Source: Mycobacterium marinum
Lineage (GTDB): Bacteria; Actinomycetota; Actinomycetes; Mycobacteriales; Mycobacteriaceae
DNA length: 64,000 nt
Direction of reading: 5' to 3'
Assembly (NCBI RefSeq): GCF_003391395.1
Contig: NZ_CP024190.1
Coordinates: 4,340,001 to 4,404,000, forward strand
In this document: piece by piece, positions 44,263 through 51,459 of the stretch
How the letters are laid out: each line of letters starts with the position of its first letter
Numbering within the stretch: the first letter of the stretch is position 1
Notes under the pieces: model-generated
The model's input: the letters and a program-made list of their open reading frames with translations, nothing else
Told to the model about the DNA's origin: nothing
Databases searched by the model: none
Program-made: the position numbers and the translations under genes

Positions 44263-45279
44263 TCACATTCTGCTGAGGGTAAGCGTCCCTTCGGTTTTGA
44301 GCACCCGACTGGCGGTGATCTTCTCTGCCCTGCGCTCCTCGCGCTCGAGGTAGCGCTGCTTGGACTCGTCGAACTTGTCGCCGGCTTGTTCGAGTTCCTT
44401 GATCAGCACACCGAGATCGTCGCGCATCCACGCGGCTTCCCCGGTGAAGTCCTCCCGCTCGAAAATCCGCCACTTCTTCAGCACCGGCATCACCACCTCG
44501 TTGAGGTGGATCCGCGGGTCGTAGATGCCGCCGACGGCGATGATCACGGCCTTGCGACGGAACTCCGGGACGGTGAACCCGGGCATCTTGAAGTTGCGCA
44601 ATATCCGGTGCACAGACTTCATCGCCTGGTTCGGTGCGATGTCCAGCCCGGCCGCGCTGACGTCACGGTAGAAGATCATGTGCAAGTTCTCGTCGTGCGA
44701 CACCCTGGCCATCAACTGCTCGGCGATCGGGTCGTTGCTGGCTTTACCGGTGTTGCGGTGCGAGACGCGGGTGGCCAACTCCTGAAACGACACGTACATG
44801 ACCGAGTCGAACACACTTTCCGCAAACAGATCACCCTGTTGGTTCTGGCCCGGGCTGAAGCCTCTTGTCATTTGCTCTAGGCGCAGCTTCTCCAGCTCTA
44901 CGGGGTCGACAGCACGTGTCACCACCAGATAGTCACGCAGCGCGGTGCTGTGTCGGTTCTCCTCGGCGGTCCACCGGTTGACCCACTGCCCCCATGGACC
45001 GTCCATGCTGAAGTTCATCGCGATCTCGCGGTGATACGACGGTAAGTTGTCCTCGGTCAACAGATTCTGCACCATCGCCACTTGAGCGACGTCGGTGAGC
45101 TGGCTCTGCCCAGGCTCCCAATCCTGGCCGTCGAGGGCGTAGTAGTTCTTGCCATCGGACCAGGGAACGTAGTCGTGCGGATTCCATTCTTTGAACATCG
45201 AGATGTGCCGGTTGAGTAGATTCTCCACCACGGGCTGAAGCTCGTGGAGTAGCTGCAGGTTGGTCATTTCCTTGGACAC
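44263..45279 (-). CDS. Acyl-[ACP] desaturase, DesA1-like
   Basis: 338 residues, exactly the length of M. tuberculosis DesA1 (Rv0824c), from GTG 45279 after GGGAGACCAAC. Diiron ligands are in WTAEENRH and SHDENLH; the family landmarks ALDGQDWEPGQS, YVSFQELATRVSHRNTGK and GGIYDPRIHLNEVVMPVLKKW are all present. DesA1/A2 desaturate acyl-ACP chains for mycolic acid synthesis. This is probably a paralog and not the essential desA1, because the place beside the mbt locus is unusual; that cannot be proven without the rest of the genome. A TGTAA/TTACA operator lies in its promoter. It is convergent with the MerR gene. Confidence 0.9.
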   Translation of the reverse strand: MSKEMTNLQLLHELQPVVENLLNRHISMFKEWNPHDYVPWSDGKNYYALDGQDWEPGQSQLTDVAQVAMVQNLLTEDNLPSYHREIAMNFSMDGPWGQWVNRWTAEENRHSTALRDYLVVTRAVDPVELEKLRLEQMTRGFSPGQNQQGDLFAESVFDSVMYVSFQELATRVSHRNTGKASNDPIAEQLMARVSHDENLHMIFYRDVSAAGLDIAPNQAMKSVHRILRNFKMPGFTVPEFRRKAVIIAVGGIYDPRIHLNEVVMPVLKKWRIFEREDFTGEAAWMRDDLGVLIKELEQAGDKFDESKQRYLEREERRAEKITASRVLKTEGTLTLSRM

Positions 45280-45309
45280 GTTGGTCTCCCAGCTATGTGT
45301 TCCGTCCAG

Positions 45310-45342
45310 TTACAGGCAATATATCTGTAAACCGCGGTTACA
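45310..45342. promoter_or_regulatory. Overlapping TTACA/TGTAA operator of the desaturase gene
   Basis: TTACAG (45310-45315) and CTGTAA (45325-45330) are perfect inverted arms 9 bases apart, and TGTAAACCGCGGTTACA (45326-45342) is a second, near-perfect palindrome (one extra A) using the same middle half-site. It lies 31-63 bases upstream of the desaturase start. Fatty-acid regulators of the FadR/TetR type bind such sites; which one acts here is unknown. Confidence 0.55.
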
Positions 45343-45348
45343 TTCAAG

Positions 45349-46152
45349 TCAGGCGCGCCGGGCGGGGCCGACCAATCCGAGATCGCCGTCGTAGCGGGGA
45401 TAGAGCAACTGGCCGCGGCCAGTAGCCGAATCGGTGAAAAACAGCAGCTGAAGCCCGTGTTCGCGGGCGCGGCGCAGCGCCTCATCCTCGGTGAGGGCCA
45501 GCGTCGGGCGAGAATTCACGATCAGGGGTACCGGCGGCGCCGAATTGCTCGGCGACCAAGCCCATCCCGGCGGATACACGTGCCGCTGCCGAGCCAGCCG
45601 CAGCCCCGACGGGCCGGCCCGGTAGACCACCGCGTCCTCGCCCGTTTCTGCGTCGGTGAACACGTGCGCGTCGTAGTCCATCGCATCCATCACGGCCACC
45701 GCCGCCAGGGGCGTCGAGCACTGCAGCGAGACCGGCTTGCGACGCGCGATGGCCGCATCAGGCCGCACGAACAGCCGACGACGCGTCAGATCGGGCCAGG
45801 GCCGGGGACGCCACTGGTCATACATCCGCACGATATGACGGTCCAGCCTGAGCAATGCCGGCGCCAGATCATCGATGCCGGGCGTAACGGCAAGCACCCG
45901 AGCCGGAAGTTCCCCCACCCGCAGGTTCACCTGCACCACCATCGGGCCACGGCCACAAGCTCCCGTCTTGAGACGCACCCGGGCCCCTCCGACGATCTCG
46001 CGGTGCACCAGAATCTGGCCCACCGCGCGCGCCACCTGCTCACCATGAGCAGCCGACACCGACGCACTGGAAAGCACGGTCACATCAGGGAACTCCCGCA
46101 CCGACCACGGCCTGAGTGCATACACGGCGCACCGACCCCGCTTTCTCGACAT
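45349..46152 (-). CDS. Rv0079/DATIN-like ribosome-associated dormancy factor
   Basis: 267 residues from ATG 46152 (MSRKRGRCAVYAL); the open frame upstream is not conserved. The N-terminal part (REFPDVTVLS, VNLRVGELPARVLA, IDDLAPALLRLDRHI) resembles the hibernation-factor (RaiA/HPF) fold. The C-terminal part MDYDAHVFTDAETGEDAVVYRAGPSGLRLARQ plus VPLIVNSRP is nearly identical in pattern to Rv0079, a DosR-regulated protein reported to inhibit translation. HPF-type proteins pair 100S ribosomes in rest. In M. tuberculosis the gene is far from the mbt locus. A DosR-like motif precedes it. Confidence 0.82.
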   Translation of the reverse strand: MSRKRGRCAVYALRPWSVREFPDVTVLSSASVSAAHGEQVARAVGQILVHREIVGGARVRLKTGACGRGPMVVQVNLRVGELPARVLAVTPGIDDLAPALLRLDRHIVRMYDQWRPRPWPDLTRRRLFVRPDAAIARRKPVSLQCSTPLAAVAVMDAMDYDAHVFTDAETGEDAVVYRAGPSGLRLARQRHVYPPGWAWSPSNSAPPVPLIVNSRPTLALTEDEALRRAREHGLQLLFFTDSATGRGQLLYPRYDGDLGLVGPARRA

Positions 46153-46201
46153 GTGTTGCTGCCGCTGAAAGGGAAGCCTGGCTGGCCAAATGCCTACTCT
46201 G

Positions 46202-46221
46202 CTAGGGCCGAAAGTCCTTGC
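46202..46221 (-). promoter_or_regulatory. DosR-like box
   Basis: Read on the minus strand, GCAAGGACTTTCGGCCCTAG matches the DosR consensus TTSGGGACTWWAGTCCCSAA at about 12 of 20 positions, including GGACTTT and GGCCC. It lies 50-70 bases upstream of the Rv0079-like start, a normal distance. The first G of the left arm is lost, so affinity may be modest. Confidence 0.45.
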
Positions 46222-46352
46222 GCACGGTGTGCGATTGATCACCGTTTGGTCAACGGCGTCCACTCACCCGGCGTACGGCGGGCGTCCTCGTGCCCTACCG
46301 CCATGTGAGCGCGCGGCGGCACTTACCGCCGGCGTTGCGAAAGCCTCGAGGG

Positions 46353-47714
46353 CTACTGACGCTCAACCAGATACGGCGCCAACGTGGAGAGCTTCTCGCA
46401 GGTCTCTTCGAATTCGCGCTCGGGCTGGGATGCCTCGATGATGCCGGCACCCGCCCGCAACCAGGTGCGCCCGTCACGCTCGTAGGCGGCGCGCAGTGTC
46501 AGGGCGGCATCGAGCCCACCATCGGCCGACAACATGACGACCGCCCCCGAATACAGTCCGCGCGGACCTTCGTCGAGACGCAAGATCGCGTCGACACCGT
46601 CGGCCTTGGGGATGCCCGATGCCGTCACGGCGGGAAAAAGCGCCTCCAACGCATTCATCCGATCGCTGGCCGCATCCAGGCGGGCGCTGATCGTCGAACC
46701 GAGGTGCTGCACGCTACCGCGCTCGCGCACCGACATGAAATCGATCACCGCTGCGGTTCCGGGCTCGGCCACCTCGGTGATCTCGTGCAACGACGTGCGC
46801 ACCGAAATAGCATGCTCGACAATCTCTTTGGCATTGCTCTCCAGGTCGCCACGGGCCAGCCGATCATGGGCGGCACCCCGGCCCAGCGCGCGCGTGCCGG
46901 CCAACGGCTCGGTGACCACCACACCGCTGGGCGAAACCGCGGTGACGAGTTCCGGGCTAAAGCCGAGGGCGCGAATTCCACCAAGCCGCAGCAAGAATGA
47001 CCGTACGGGTGTGTTGCGCTCACGGCCCCGCCGATACGTCGACGGAAAATCGAGCCGGAACGGCACCTCTACGCAGCGGGACAGGATCACCTTGTGGTAC
47101 GCGCCGGACGCGATCTCACGAACCGCTACCGCCACGCGGTCGCGATAGCCCGACGGATCGGCGCTCAGATCGATGGTGCGAGATCGGGGCACCGTGGGCA
47201 GCCCGTCGCGCAGCAGCCGCAGCACCGCCTCGCGCTCGTGCGGCTCCGCGCCGAACAGGCTTACGTCATCGCGGGTCACCACGATGCGGGTGCGCGGCCA
47301 GAAGACCCGAGCCAGCGGGGTGCCCGGGGCCAGGCGAGCCTGCAGACCGTAGCGGTACAGCCCGAATTCGAAAGCCACCCAGCCGAAGACCTGATCGGTC
47401 TCCAACAACAATCTGTCGATGGCCTCGCCCAGCACTTCCCCAGGTCGCCCCGACCACTGCTGACGCTGAGTCACACCGTCGCGGATGACCCGGACCTCGT
47501 CGCTGTCCAACTCCACCATCGCCTGCACACCCGACGCCAGGACCCACTGGCCGTCACGCTCGTAGAGCAGGTATTGGGTACCTTCGGGTCTCACCGCCTC
47601 GCACAGCACGGCGGCCAACTCGGCCGCAAGGTCGGCCGGATCGATATCGGCCGGCATCGGGATCGACGGTTCAGCGGTACTGACAGCACTCGCTTCGACA
47701 CTGACCTCTACCAC
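46353..47714 (-). CDS. mbtI: Salicylate synthase MbtI
   Basis: 453 residues, like MbtI (450 aa), start MVEVSVEASAVSTAEPSIPMPA matching the known N-terminus. It converts chorismate through isochorismate to salicylate and pyruvate, the first step of mycobactin synthesis. Lys208 in YHKVILSR (Lys205 in M. tuberculosis) is the general base; metal/substrate glutamates are in TEPLAGTRALGRG and EREFEETCEKL, and RERGSVQHLGSTI, RGLYSGAVV and TWLRAGAGII are family motifs. An IdeR-like box lies only seven bases upstream of the start. The next gene downstream is the Rv0079-like one. Confidence 0.96.
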   Translation of the reverse strand: MVEVSVEASAVSTAEPSIPMPADIDPADLAAELAAVLCEAVRPEGTQYLLYERDGQWVLASGVQAMVELDSDEVRVIRDGVTQRQQWSGRPGEVLGEAIDRLLLETDQVFGWVAFEFGLYRYGLQARLAPGTPLARVFWPRTRIVVTRDDVSLFGAEPHEREAVLRLLRDGLPTVPRSRTIDLSADPSGYRDRVAVAVREIASGAYHKVILSRCVEVPFRLDFPSTYRRGRERNTPVRSFLLRLGGIRALGFSPELVTAVSPSGVVVTEPLAGTRALGRGAAHDRLARGDLESNAKEIVEHAISVRTSLHEITEVAEPGTAAVIDFMSVRERGSVQHLGSTISARLDAASDRMNALEALFPAVTASGIPKADGVDAILRLDEGPRGLYSGAVVMLSADGGLDAALTLRAAYERDGRTWLRAGAGIIEASQPEREFEETCEKLSTLAPYLVERQ

Positions 47715-47720
47715 AGTAGG

Positions 47721-47739
47721 TAAATGTAGCCTAACCTAC
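47721..47739. promoter_or_regulatory. IdeR-like iron box upstream of mbtI
   Basis: TAAATGTAGCCTAACCTAC fits the IdeR consensus at 13 of 19 positions; the right half (TAGCCTAACCTA) is excellent, the left half poor. It lies 7-25 bases before the mbtI ATG, so transcription must start very near the codon or translation may begin a little further in. Repression by iron-loaded IdeR would turn off salicylate synthesis. Confidence 0.7.
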
Positions 47740-48104
47740 GTAAATTCGCGCTACCCGCTCCCGCAAGACGCGGCTACCGGCCAAGACTCAGCGGGAATCA
47801 ATGGCGGGACACATGCGCGCCGGACTCCCCGGCCGGTGGCGCCAACGCATCCCACCTCAACCCGGAGCCACGCCAGCCCACCCGCCGCCACCGGCCCATC
47901 GCGCTCGCCTCGCCGACCTCCGGCTTGCGCAACAACCACAGATCGCCAACCATTTACCTGATCGACACACCGTGAGATGCTGCTGAGCGGGCAGTTCTCT
48001 TACCATCACTGTCTAGCCAGCTAGCCAGTCGCAGAGATGCCCCGCCGGCGCTCATCCACCCCCGCCCAAGACCGCCTGCCGCAAGCATCAAGGAGGACCA
48101 GCAC
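47740..48104. other. Intergenic region upstream of the 69-residue protein
   Basis: About 365 bases. A 61-residue open frame at 47801-47986 is proline-rich, lacks a ribosome site and is not protein-like. The end holds CTAGCCAGCTAGCCAG (a tandem 8-mer, about 48012-48028) and a possible -10 TACCAT upstream of the small gene. I see no RNA gene. Confidence 0.4.
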
Positions 48105-48314
48105 ATGTTCGTAATCCGGCTTGCCGACGGAGAAGAAGTCACCGGCGAATGCGATGAGCTCACCATCAACCACGACACCGGCGTTTTGACGGTCTGCAAA
48201 GTCGACGGCTTCGAGGAAACGACGACCCACTACTCGCCATACGCCTGGCGGTCGGTGACGTACCGAAAGCGCGACATCGGCGTCAGGCCGTCGCTGGTTT
48301 CTTCGGCGCGTTGA
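48105..48314 (+). CDS. Small conserved hypothetical protein, 69 residues
   Basis: ATG 48105 stands behind a near-perfect AAGGAGGACC ribosome site, which is why I accept it. The peptide starts FVIRLADGEEVTGECDELTINHDTGVLTV and has a beta-rich, acidic character with one cysteine pair; it reads like a real soluble protein. I remember like-sized proteins in other mycobacteria but no function. It stands alone between mbtI and the SbtA-like transporter. Confidence 0.72.
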   Translation: MFVIRLADGEEVTGECDELTINHDTGVLTVCKVDGFEETTTHYSPYAWRSVTYRKRDIGVRPSLVSSAR

Positions 48315-48603
48315 ACGCCGCAACGCCCATCTCACAGTGGATTGCCAGATAACTCACACTAAACTGGCGGCCAGCTGACTTTTACGGCACGTTGCCAGCG
48401 CAATTGCCATCGCCGACTGTTACATAGCTGTTTCGGCCGCTGCCGTGTCGGCCAAAACGGCCCAAATCCAGCTACTTTAATAGGCGTACCAAGTGGCGAT
48501 TTGGCAGCCGCCTCGCTAAATTCTCAGCGTTGTCTGGGGTGTGTTCCCGGTTGCTCCGCTGGCGGTGGATGCTTCCTGGATCGCGGCACGATGGGAGGCG
48601 TCA

Positions 48604-49839
48604 ATGCTGCACGAGTTCTGGGAGAACTTCACCCATAACCTGTTCAAACCGCTCTTGTTATTTTTCTATTTCGGGTTTTTGATTCCAATCCTGAAGGTGC
48701 GGTTCGAGTTCCCGTATGTGATCTATCAGGGCCTCACCATGTACCTGCTGCTGGCGATCGGCTGGCACGGCGGTGAGGAACTCGCCAAGATCAAACCGTC
48801 CAGCATCGGCAGCATCGTCGGCTTCATGGGTGTGGGCTTCGTCCTGAATTTCCTGATCGGCGGTCTGGCCTACCTGCTGCTGAGCCGCATGAGCCGAATG
48901 CGGCGAGTCGACCGAGCTACCGTCGCCGGCTATTACGGGTCGGACTCGGCGGGGACCTTTGCCACCTGCGTGGCCGTCCTCACCAGCGTGGGCATCGCCT
49001 TCAACGCCTACATGCCGGTCATGTTGGCCGTCATGGAGATCCCCGGCTGCCTGGTGGCCCTGTACCTGGTGGCGCGGCTGCGGCACCGCGGGATGGACGA
49101 GGCCGGATACATGCCCGACGAACCGGGCTACACGCCCCCGGCCAAGGTCTCGGTCGGACCGGGTACCGCCGCCCGGCCCGCGCGTGGCGAGAGCCTGGAA
49201 AGCACACATGACCGCGAAATCGAGCAGGAGCTGGAGTTTTCGCTGGAAAAGCGGGAGCACACGGACCAGGACGAACCCGCCAAGGGCAGCGGCCGGCCGT
49301 CGCTGTTCTCCCGGGAGCTCTTCCAGGAGGTCTTCCTCAACCCCGGGCTGGCTCTGCTGCTCGGCGGCATCATCATCGGCCTGATCAGTGGGCTGCAAGG
49401 CGAGAAGGTCGTCCACGACGACGACACCTTCTTCGTTACCGCGTTCCAGGGTGTGCTGGCCCTGTTCCTGCTCGAGATGGGCATGACAGCGTCGCGCAAG
49501 TTGAAGGACCTCAAGACGGCCGGGCGCGGGTTCATCTTCTTCGGCCTACTGGCCCCAAACCTTTTTGCCACCATCGGCATCATCGTGGCGCACAGCTACG
49601 CCTACCTCACCAACAGCGACTTCAAGCCGGGCACCTACGTGTTGTTCGCGGTGTTGTGCGCTGCGGCGTCCTACATCGCGGTGCCGGCCGTGCAGCGACT
49701 GGCGATACCCGAAGCAAGCCCGACGCTGCCGCTGGCCGCATCGCTGGGTTTGACCTTCTCCTACAACGTGACGATCGGGATCCCGCTCTACATCGAGATC
49801 GCCCGCATGGTCGGGATCTGGTTTCACACCACGGGCTGA
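48604..49839 (+). CDS. SbtA-like (DUF897) membrane transporter, Rv2387-like
   Basis: 411 residues from ATG 48604 (MLHEFWENFTHNLFKPLLLFFYFGFLIP), preceded by GGGAGG; the frame is open 63 bases earlier. About ten membrane segments are visible in two halves split by a charged cytoplasmic loop (about 190-250), as in SbtA. YYGSDSAGTFATCVAVL and LGLTFSYNVTIGIPLYIEIA are the inverted-repeat core motifs. Cyanobacterial SbtA imports bicarbonate with sodium; the substrate here is not established. The 289 bases before it hold its promoter only; I see no gene there. Confidence 0.9.
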   Translation: MLHEFWENFTHNLFKPLLLFFYFGFLIPILKVRFEFPYVIYQGLTMYLLLAIGWHGGEELAKIKPSSIGSIVGFMGVGFVLNFLIGGLAYLLLSRMSRMRRVDRATVAGYYGSDSAGTFATCVAVLTSVGIAFNAYMPVMLAVMEIPGCLVALYLVARLRHRGMDEAGYMPDEPGYTPPAKVSVGPGTAARPARGESLESTHDREIEQELEFSLEKREHTDQDEPAKGSGRPSLFSRELFQEVFLNPGLALLLGGIIIGLISGLQGEKVVHDDDTFFVTAFQGVLALFLLEMGMTASRKLKDLKTAGRGFIFFGLLAPNLFATIGIIVAHSYAYLTNSDFKPGTYVLFAVLCAAASYIAVPAVQRLAIPEASPTLPLAASLGLTFSYNVTIGIPLYIEIARMVGIWFHTTG

Positions 49840-49850
49840 GCCGCCCGAAG

Positions 49851-51023
49851 CTACCCGAGCAGCGTGCGCACCACGGCGTCGGCCAGCAGCCGTCCCCGAT
49901 CGGTGAGCACCACGCTGTCGCCCTCGGTGATCAGCAGCCCGTCGGCCACCGCGGCCTGAGCGCGCTCACGCTCGCCGGCATCGAGATGCGCCAGCGGCAA
50001 CCCTTGCCGCAGCCGTAGCCGTAGCATCACCTCTTCGGTGTGCAAGGCGTCCTCTTCGAGCTGCTCGAGGCCGGCCACCGGCAGCGAAGAACCCGCCAGT
50101 ATCTCCGCATAAGTGTTGGGGTGCTTGACATTCCACCAGCGGGTCGCGCCGACGTACCCGTGTGCGCCGGGGCCCGCACCCCACCATTGACCCCCATTCC
50201 AGTAGCCGAGGTTGTGCCGGCATTCACCGCCCGGCCGGGCCCAGTTGGACACCTCGTACCACGCCAACCCGGCCGCGGTCAGCCGCGCGTCGGCCAGTTC
50301 GTAACGATGTGCCAGCACGTCGTTATCGACGGGGGGCAACTCGCCTTGCCGCACTCGCCGCGCCATCGCGGTTCCGTCCTCAACGACCAGGGCGTAGGCC
50401 GAAACGTGGTCGACACCGGCTTCGATAGCGGCGTCTACCGAGCGCAGCAGGTCGTCGTCGGTCTCCCCGGGGGTTCCGTAGATCAAATCGAGGTTGACGT
50501 GTTCGAAACCCGCGGCAAAGGCCTCGCGCGCCGCCGCCGAGGCCCGGCCGGGCGAATGCACCCGGTCCAAGGTGGCGAGCACGCGGGGCGCTACCGACTG
50601 CATGCCCAGCGATACCCGGGTGTAGCCGGCCGAGCGGATGGCGTCGAAGAATTCCGGCCAGGTGGACTCGGGATTGGCCTCGGTGGTGATCTCGACGTCG
50701 GGCGCGAGCACAAAATGGTCGCGCACCATGTCCAGCAGCGTCGTCAGGCGCTGACCGCCCAGTAGCGAGGGTGTCCCACCGCCGACAAACACCGTGTTCA
50801 CTGTCGGCGCGTTCAGCCGTGCCGCGGCCAGCTCCAGTTCGGTGCGTAGCGCCAGCAGCCACGCGTCGGGGTTGACGCCGCCCAGCTCAGCCGGTGTATA
50901 GGTGTTGAAGTCGCAATACCCGCAGCGGGTCACGCAGAACGGGACATGCAGGTACAGCCCAAACGGCCGTCCGGGGCTGGGCAACAGGGCGGGCAGGTCG
51001 ACCGGTGCCTCGCGAACAGTCAT
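49851..51023 (-). CDS. hemW: Radical SAM protein HemW (HemN-like)
   Basis: 390 residues from ATG 51023 (MTVREAPVDLPALLPSPGRPFG). The radical-SAM cluster CVTRCGYC carries the CxxxCxxC motif, with HVPFC before it, as in Rv2388c. GGGTPSLL and ANPEST follow. HemW lacks the extra Cys of true coproporphyrinogen dehydrogenase HemN (which has CxxxCxxCxC), and is now regarded as a heme chaperone. It is convergent with the SbtA-like gene (11 bases between stops). Confidence 0.93.
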   Translation of the reverse strand: MTVREAPVDLPALLPSPGRPFGLYLHVPFCVTRCGYCDFNTYTPAELGGVNPDAWLLALRTELELAAARLNAPTVNTVFVGGGTPSLLGGQRLTTLLDMVRDHFVLAPDVEITTEANPESTWPEFFDAIRSAGYTRVSLGMQSVAPRVLATLDRVHSPGRASAAAREAFAAGFEHVNLDLIYGTPGETDDDLLRSVDAAIEAGVDHVSAYALVVEDGTAMARRVRQGELPPVDNDVLAHRYELADARLTAAGLAWYEVSNWARPGGECRHNLGYWNGGQWWGAGPGAHGYVGATRWWNVKHPNTYAEILAGSSLPVAGLEQLEEDALHTEEVMLRLRLRQGLPLAHLDAGERERAQAAVADGLLITEGDSVVLTDRGRLLADAVVRTLLG

Positions 51024-51120
51024 GCCAAATCTTCGCACGCCGGCCGAGACCCGGACGCCGGTGTGCACGCCGGCGGTCAGCGAGGGGCCCCCACCCCGGG
51101 AAGCGGGCCCGTCTGCCGCG

Positions 51121-51167
51121 GGGCCTGGATGTTCTCAGCCGCTTCGCGGCTTCGTCTATCCAAGCCC
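51121..51167. repeat. Large imperfect palindrome
   Basis: GGGCCTGGAT (51121-51130) pairs with ATCCAAGCCC (51158-51167) with one mismatch, and inside it AGCCGC (51037+100, i.e. 51137-51142) pairs perfectly with GCGGCT (51146-51151) over a TTC loop. It lies between hemW and the poly-Cys leader. Possible roles: terminator for a transcript from either side, or protein site. Nothing else marks it. Confidence 0.6.
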
Positions 51168-51240
51168 CCAGTCTCGCTCGGTAGTTTTGGTCACTGTGAG
51201 ACAAAATCAGCCCTGTTCGCGCGACGACCGCGGTCCGTGG

Positions 51241-51246
51241 CAGAAT
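51241..51246 (+). promoter_or_regulatory. -10 element of a leaderless leader-peptide gene
   Basis: CAGAAT fits the TANNNT-type -10 (here cAgaaT) and ends six bases before the GTG at 51253, so transcription would begin at the GTG itself, giving a leaderless message. TTTTGGTCAC stands in the -35 area. Position is the main argument. Confidence 0.5.
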
Positions 51247-51252
51247 GTCACG

Positions 51253-51342
51253 GTGCCCGCCAATTCGAACCCGCACATCGCGCTGGTTATGCGTCGGCAC
51301 ATCGACCTCAAGCGGGTCTGCAGCTGTTGCTGTCTTCCTTGA
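51253..51342 (+). CDS. Poly-cysteine leader peptide upstream of sirA-cysH
   Basis: A 29-codon frame from GTG 51253 (an inner ATG stands at 51289) ends in ...RVCSCCCLP before TGA 51340-51342; the codons TGC AGC TGT TGC TGT give four Cys within five residues. It lies 117 bases upstream of sulfite reductase sirA. Known mycobacterial leaderless short reading frames with Cys runs act as cysteine-responsive attenuators of sulfur-assimilation operons: ribosomes that stall for want of Cys-tRNA expose the downstream gene. A real protein role is unlikely. The following 117 bases should hold the regulatory fold; I could not identify its two states by eye. Confidence 0.78.
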   Translation: MPANSNPHIALVMRRHIDLKRVCSCCCLP

Positions 51343-51459
51343 TGTCGTAGACCCGGCCCCCTTATACCTGTAGCTGGCCATCGGATCTGCGCACCCCGTC
51401 AGACTCGATGGTTTTGTGCGCGCCCAGGTTGGCATTTCTCGCGAAGGAGAACAGACCCA

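Noticed and set aside
47801..47986. 61-residue open frame between mbtI and the 69-residue gene
   Set aside because: Proline/Arg-rich, no ribosome site, no similarity recalled.
50902..51252. Upstream extension of the poly-Cys leader frame
   Set aside because: Runs antisense through hemW; the -10-like element points to a start at 51253.
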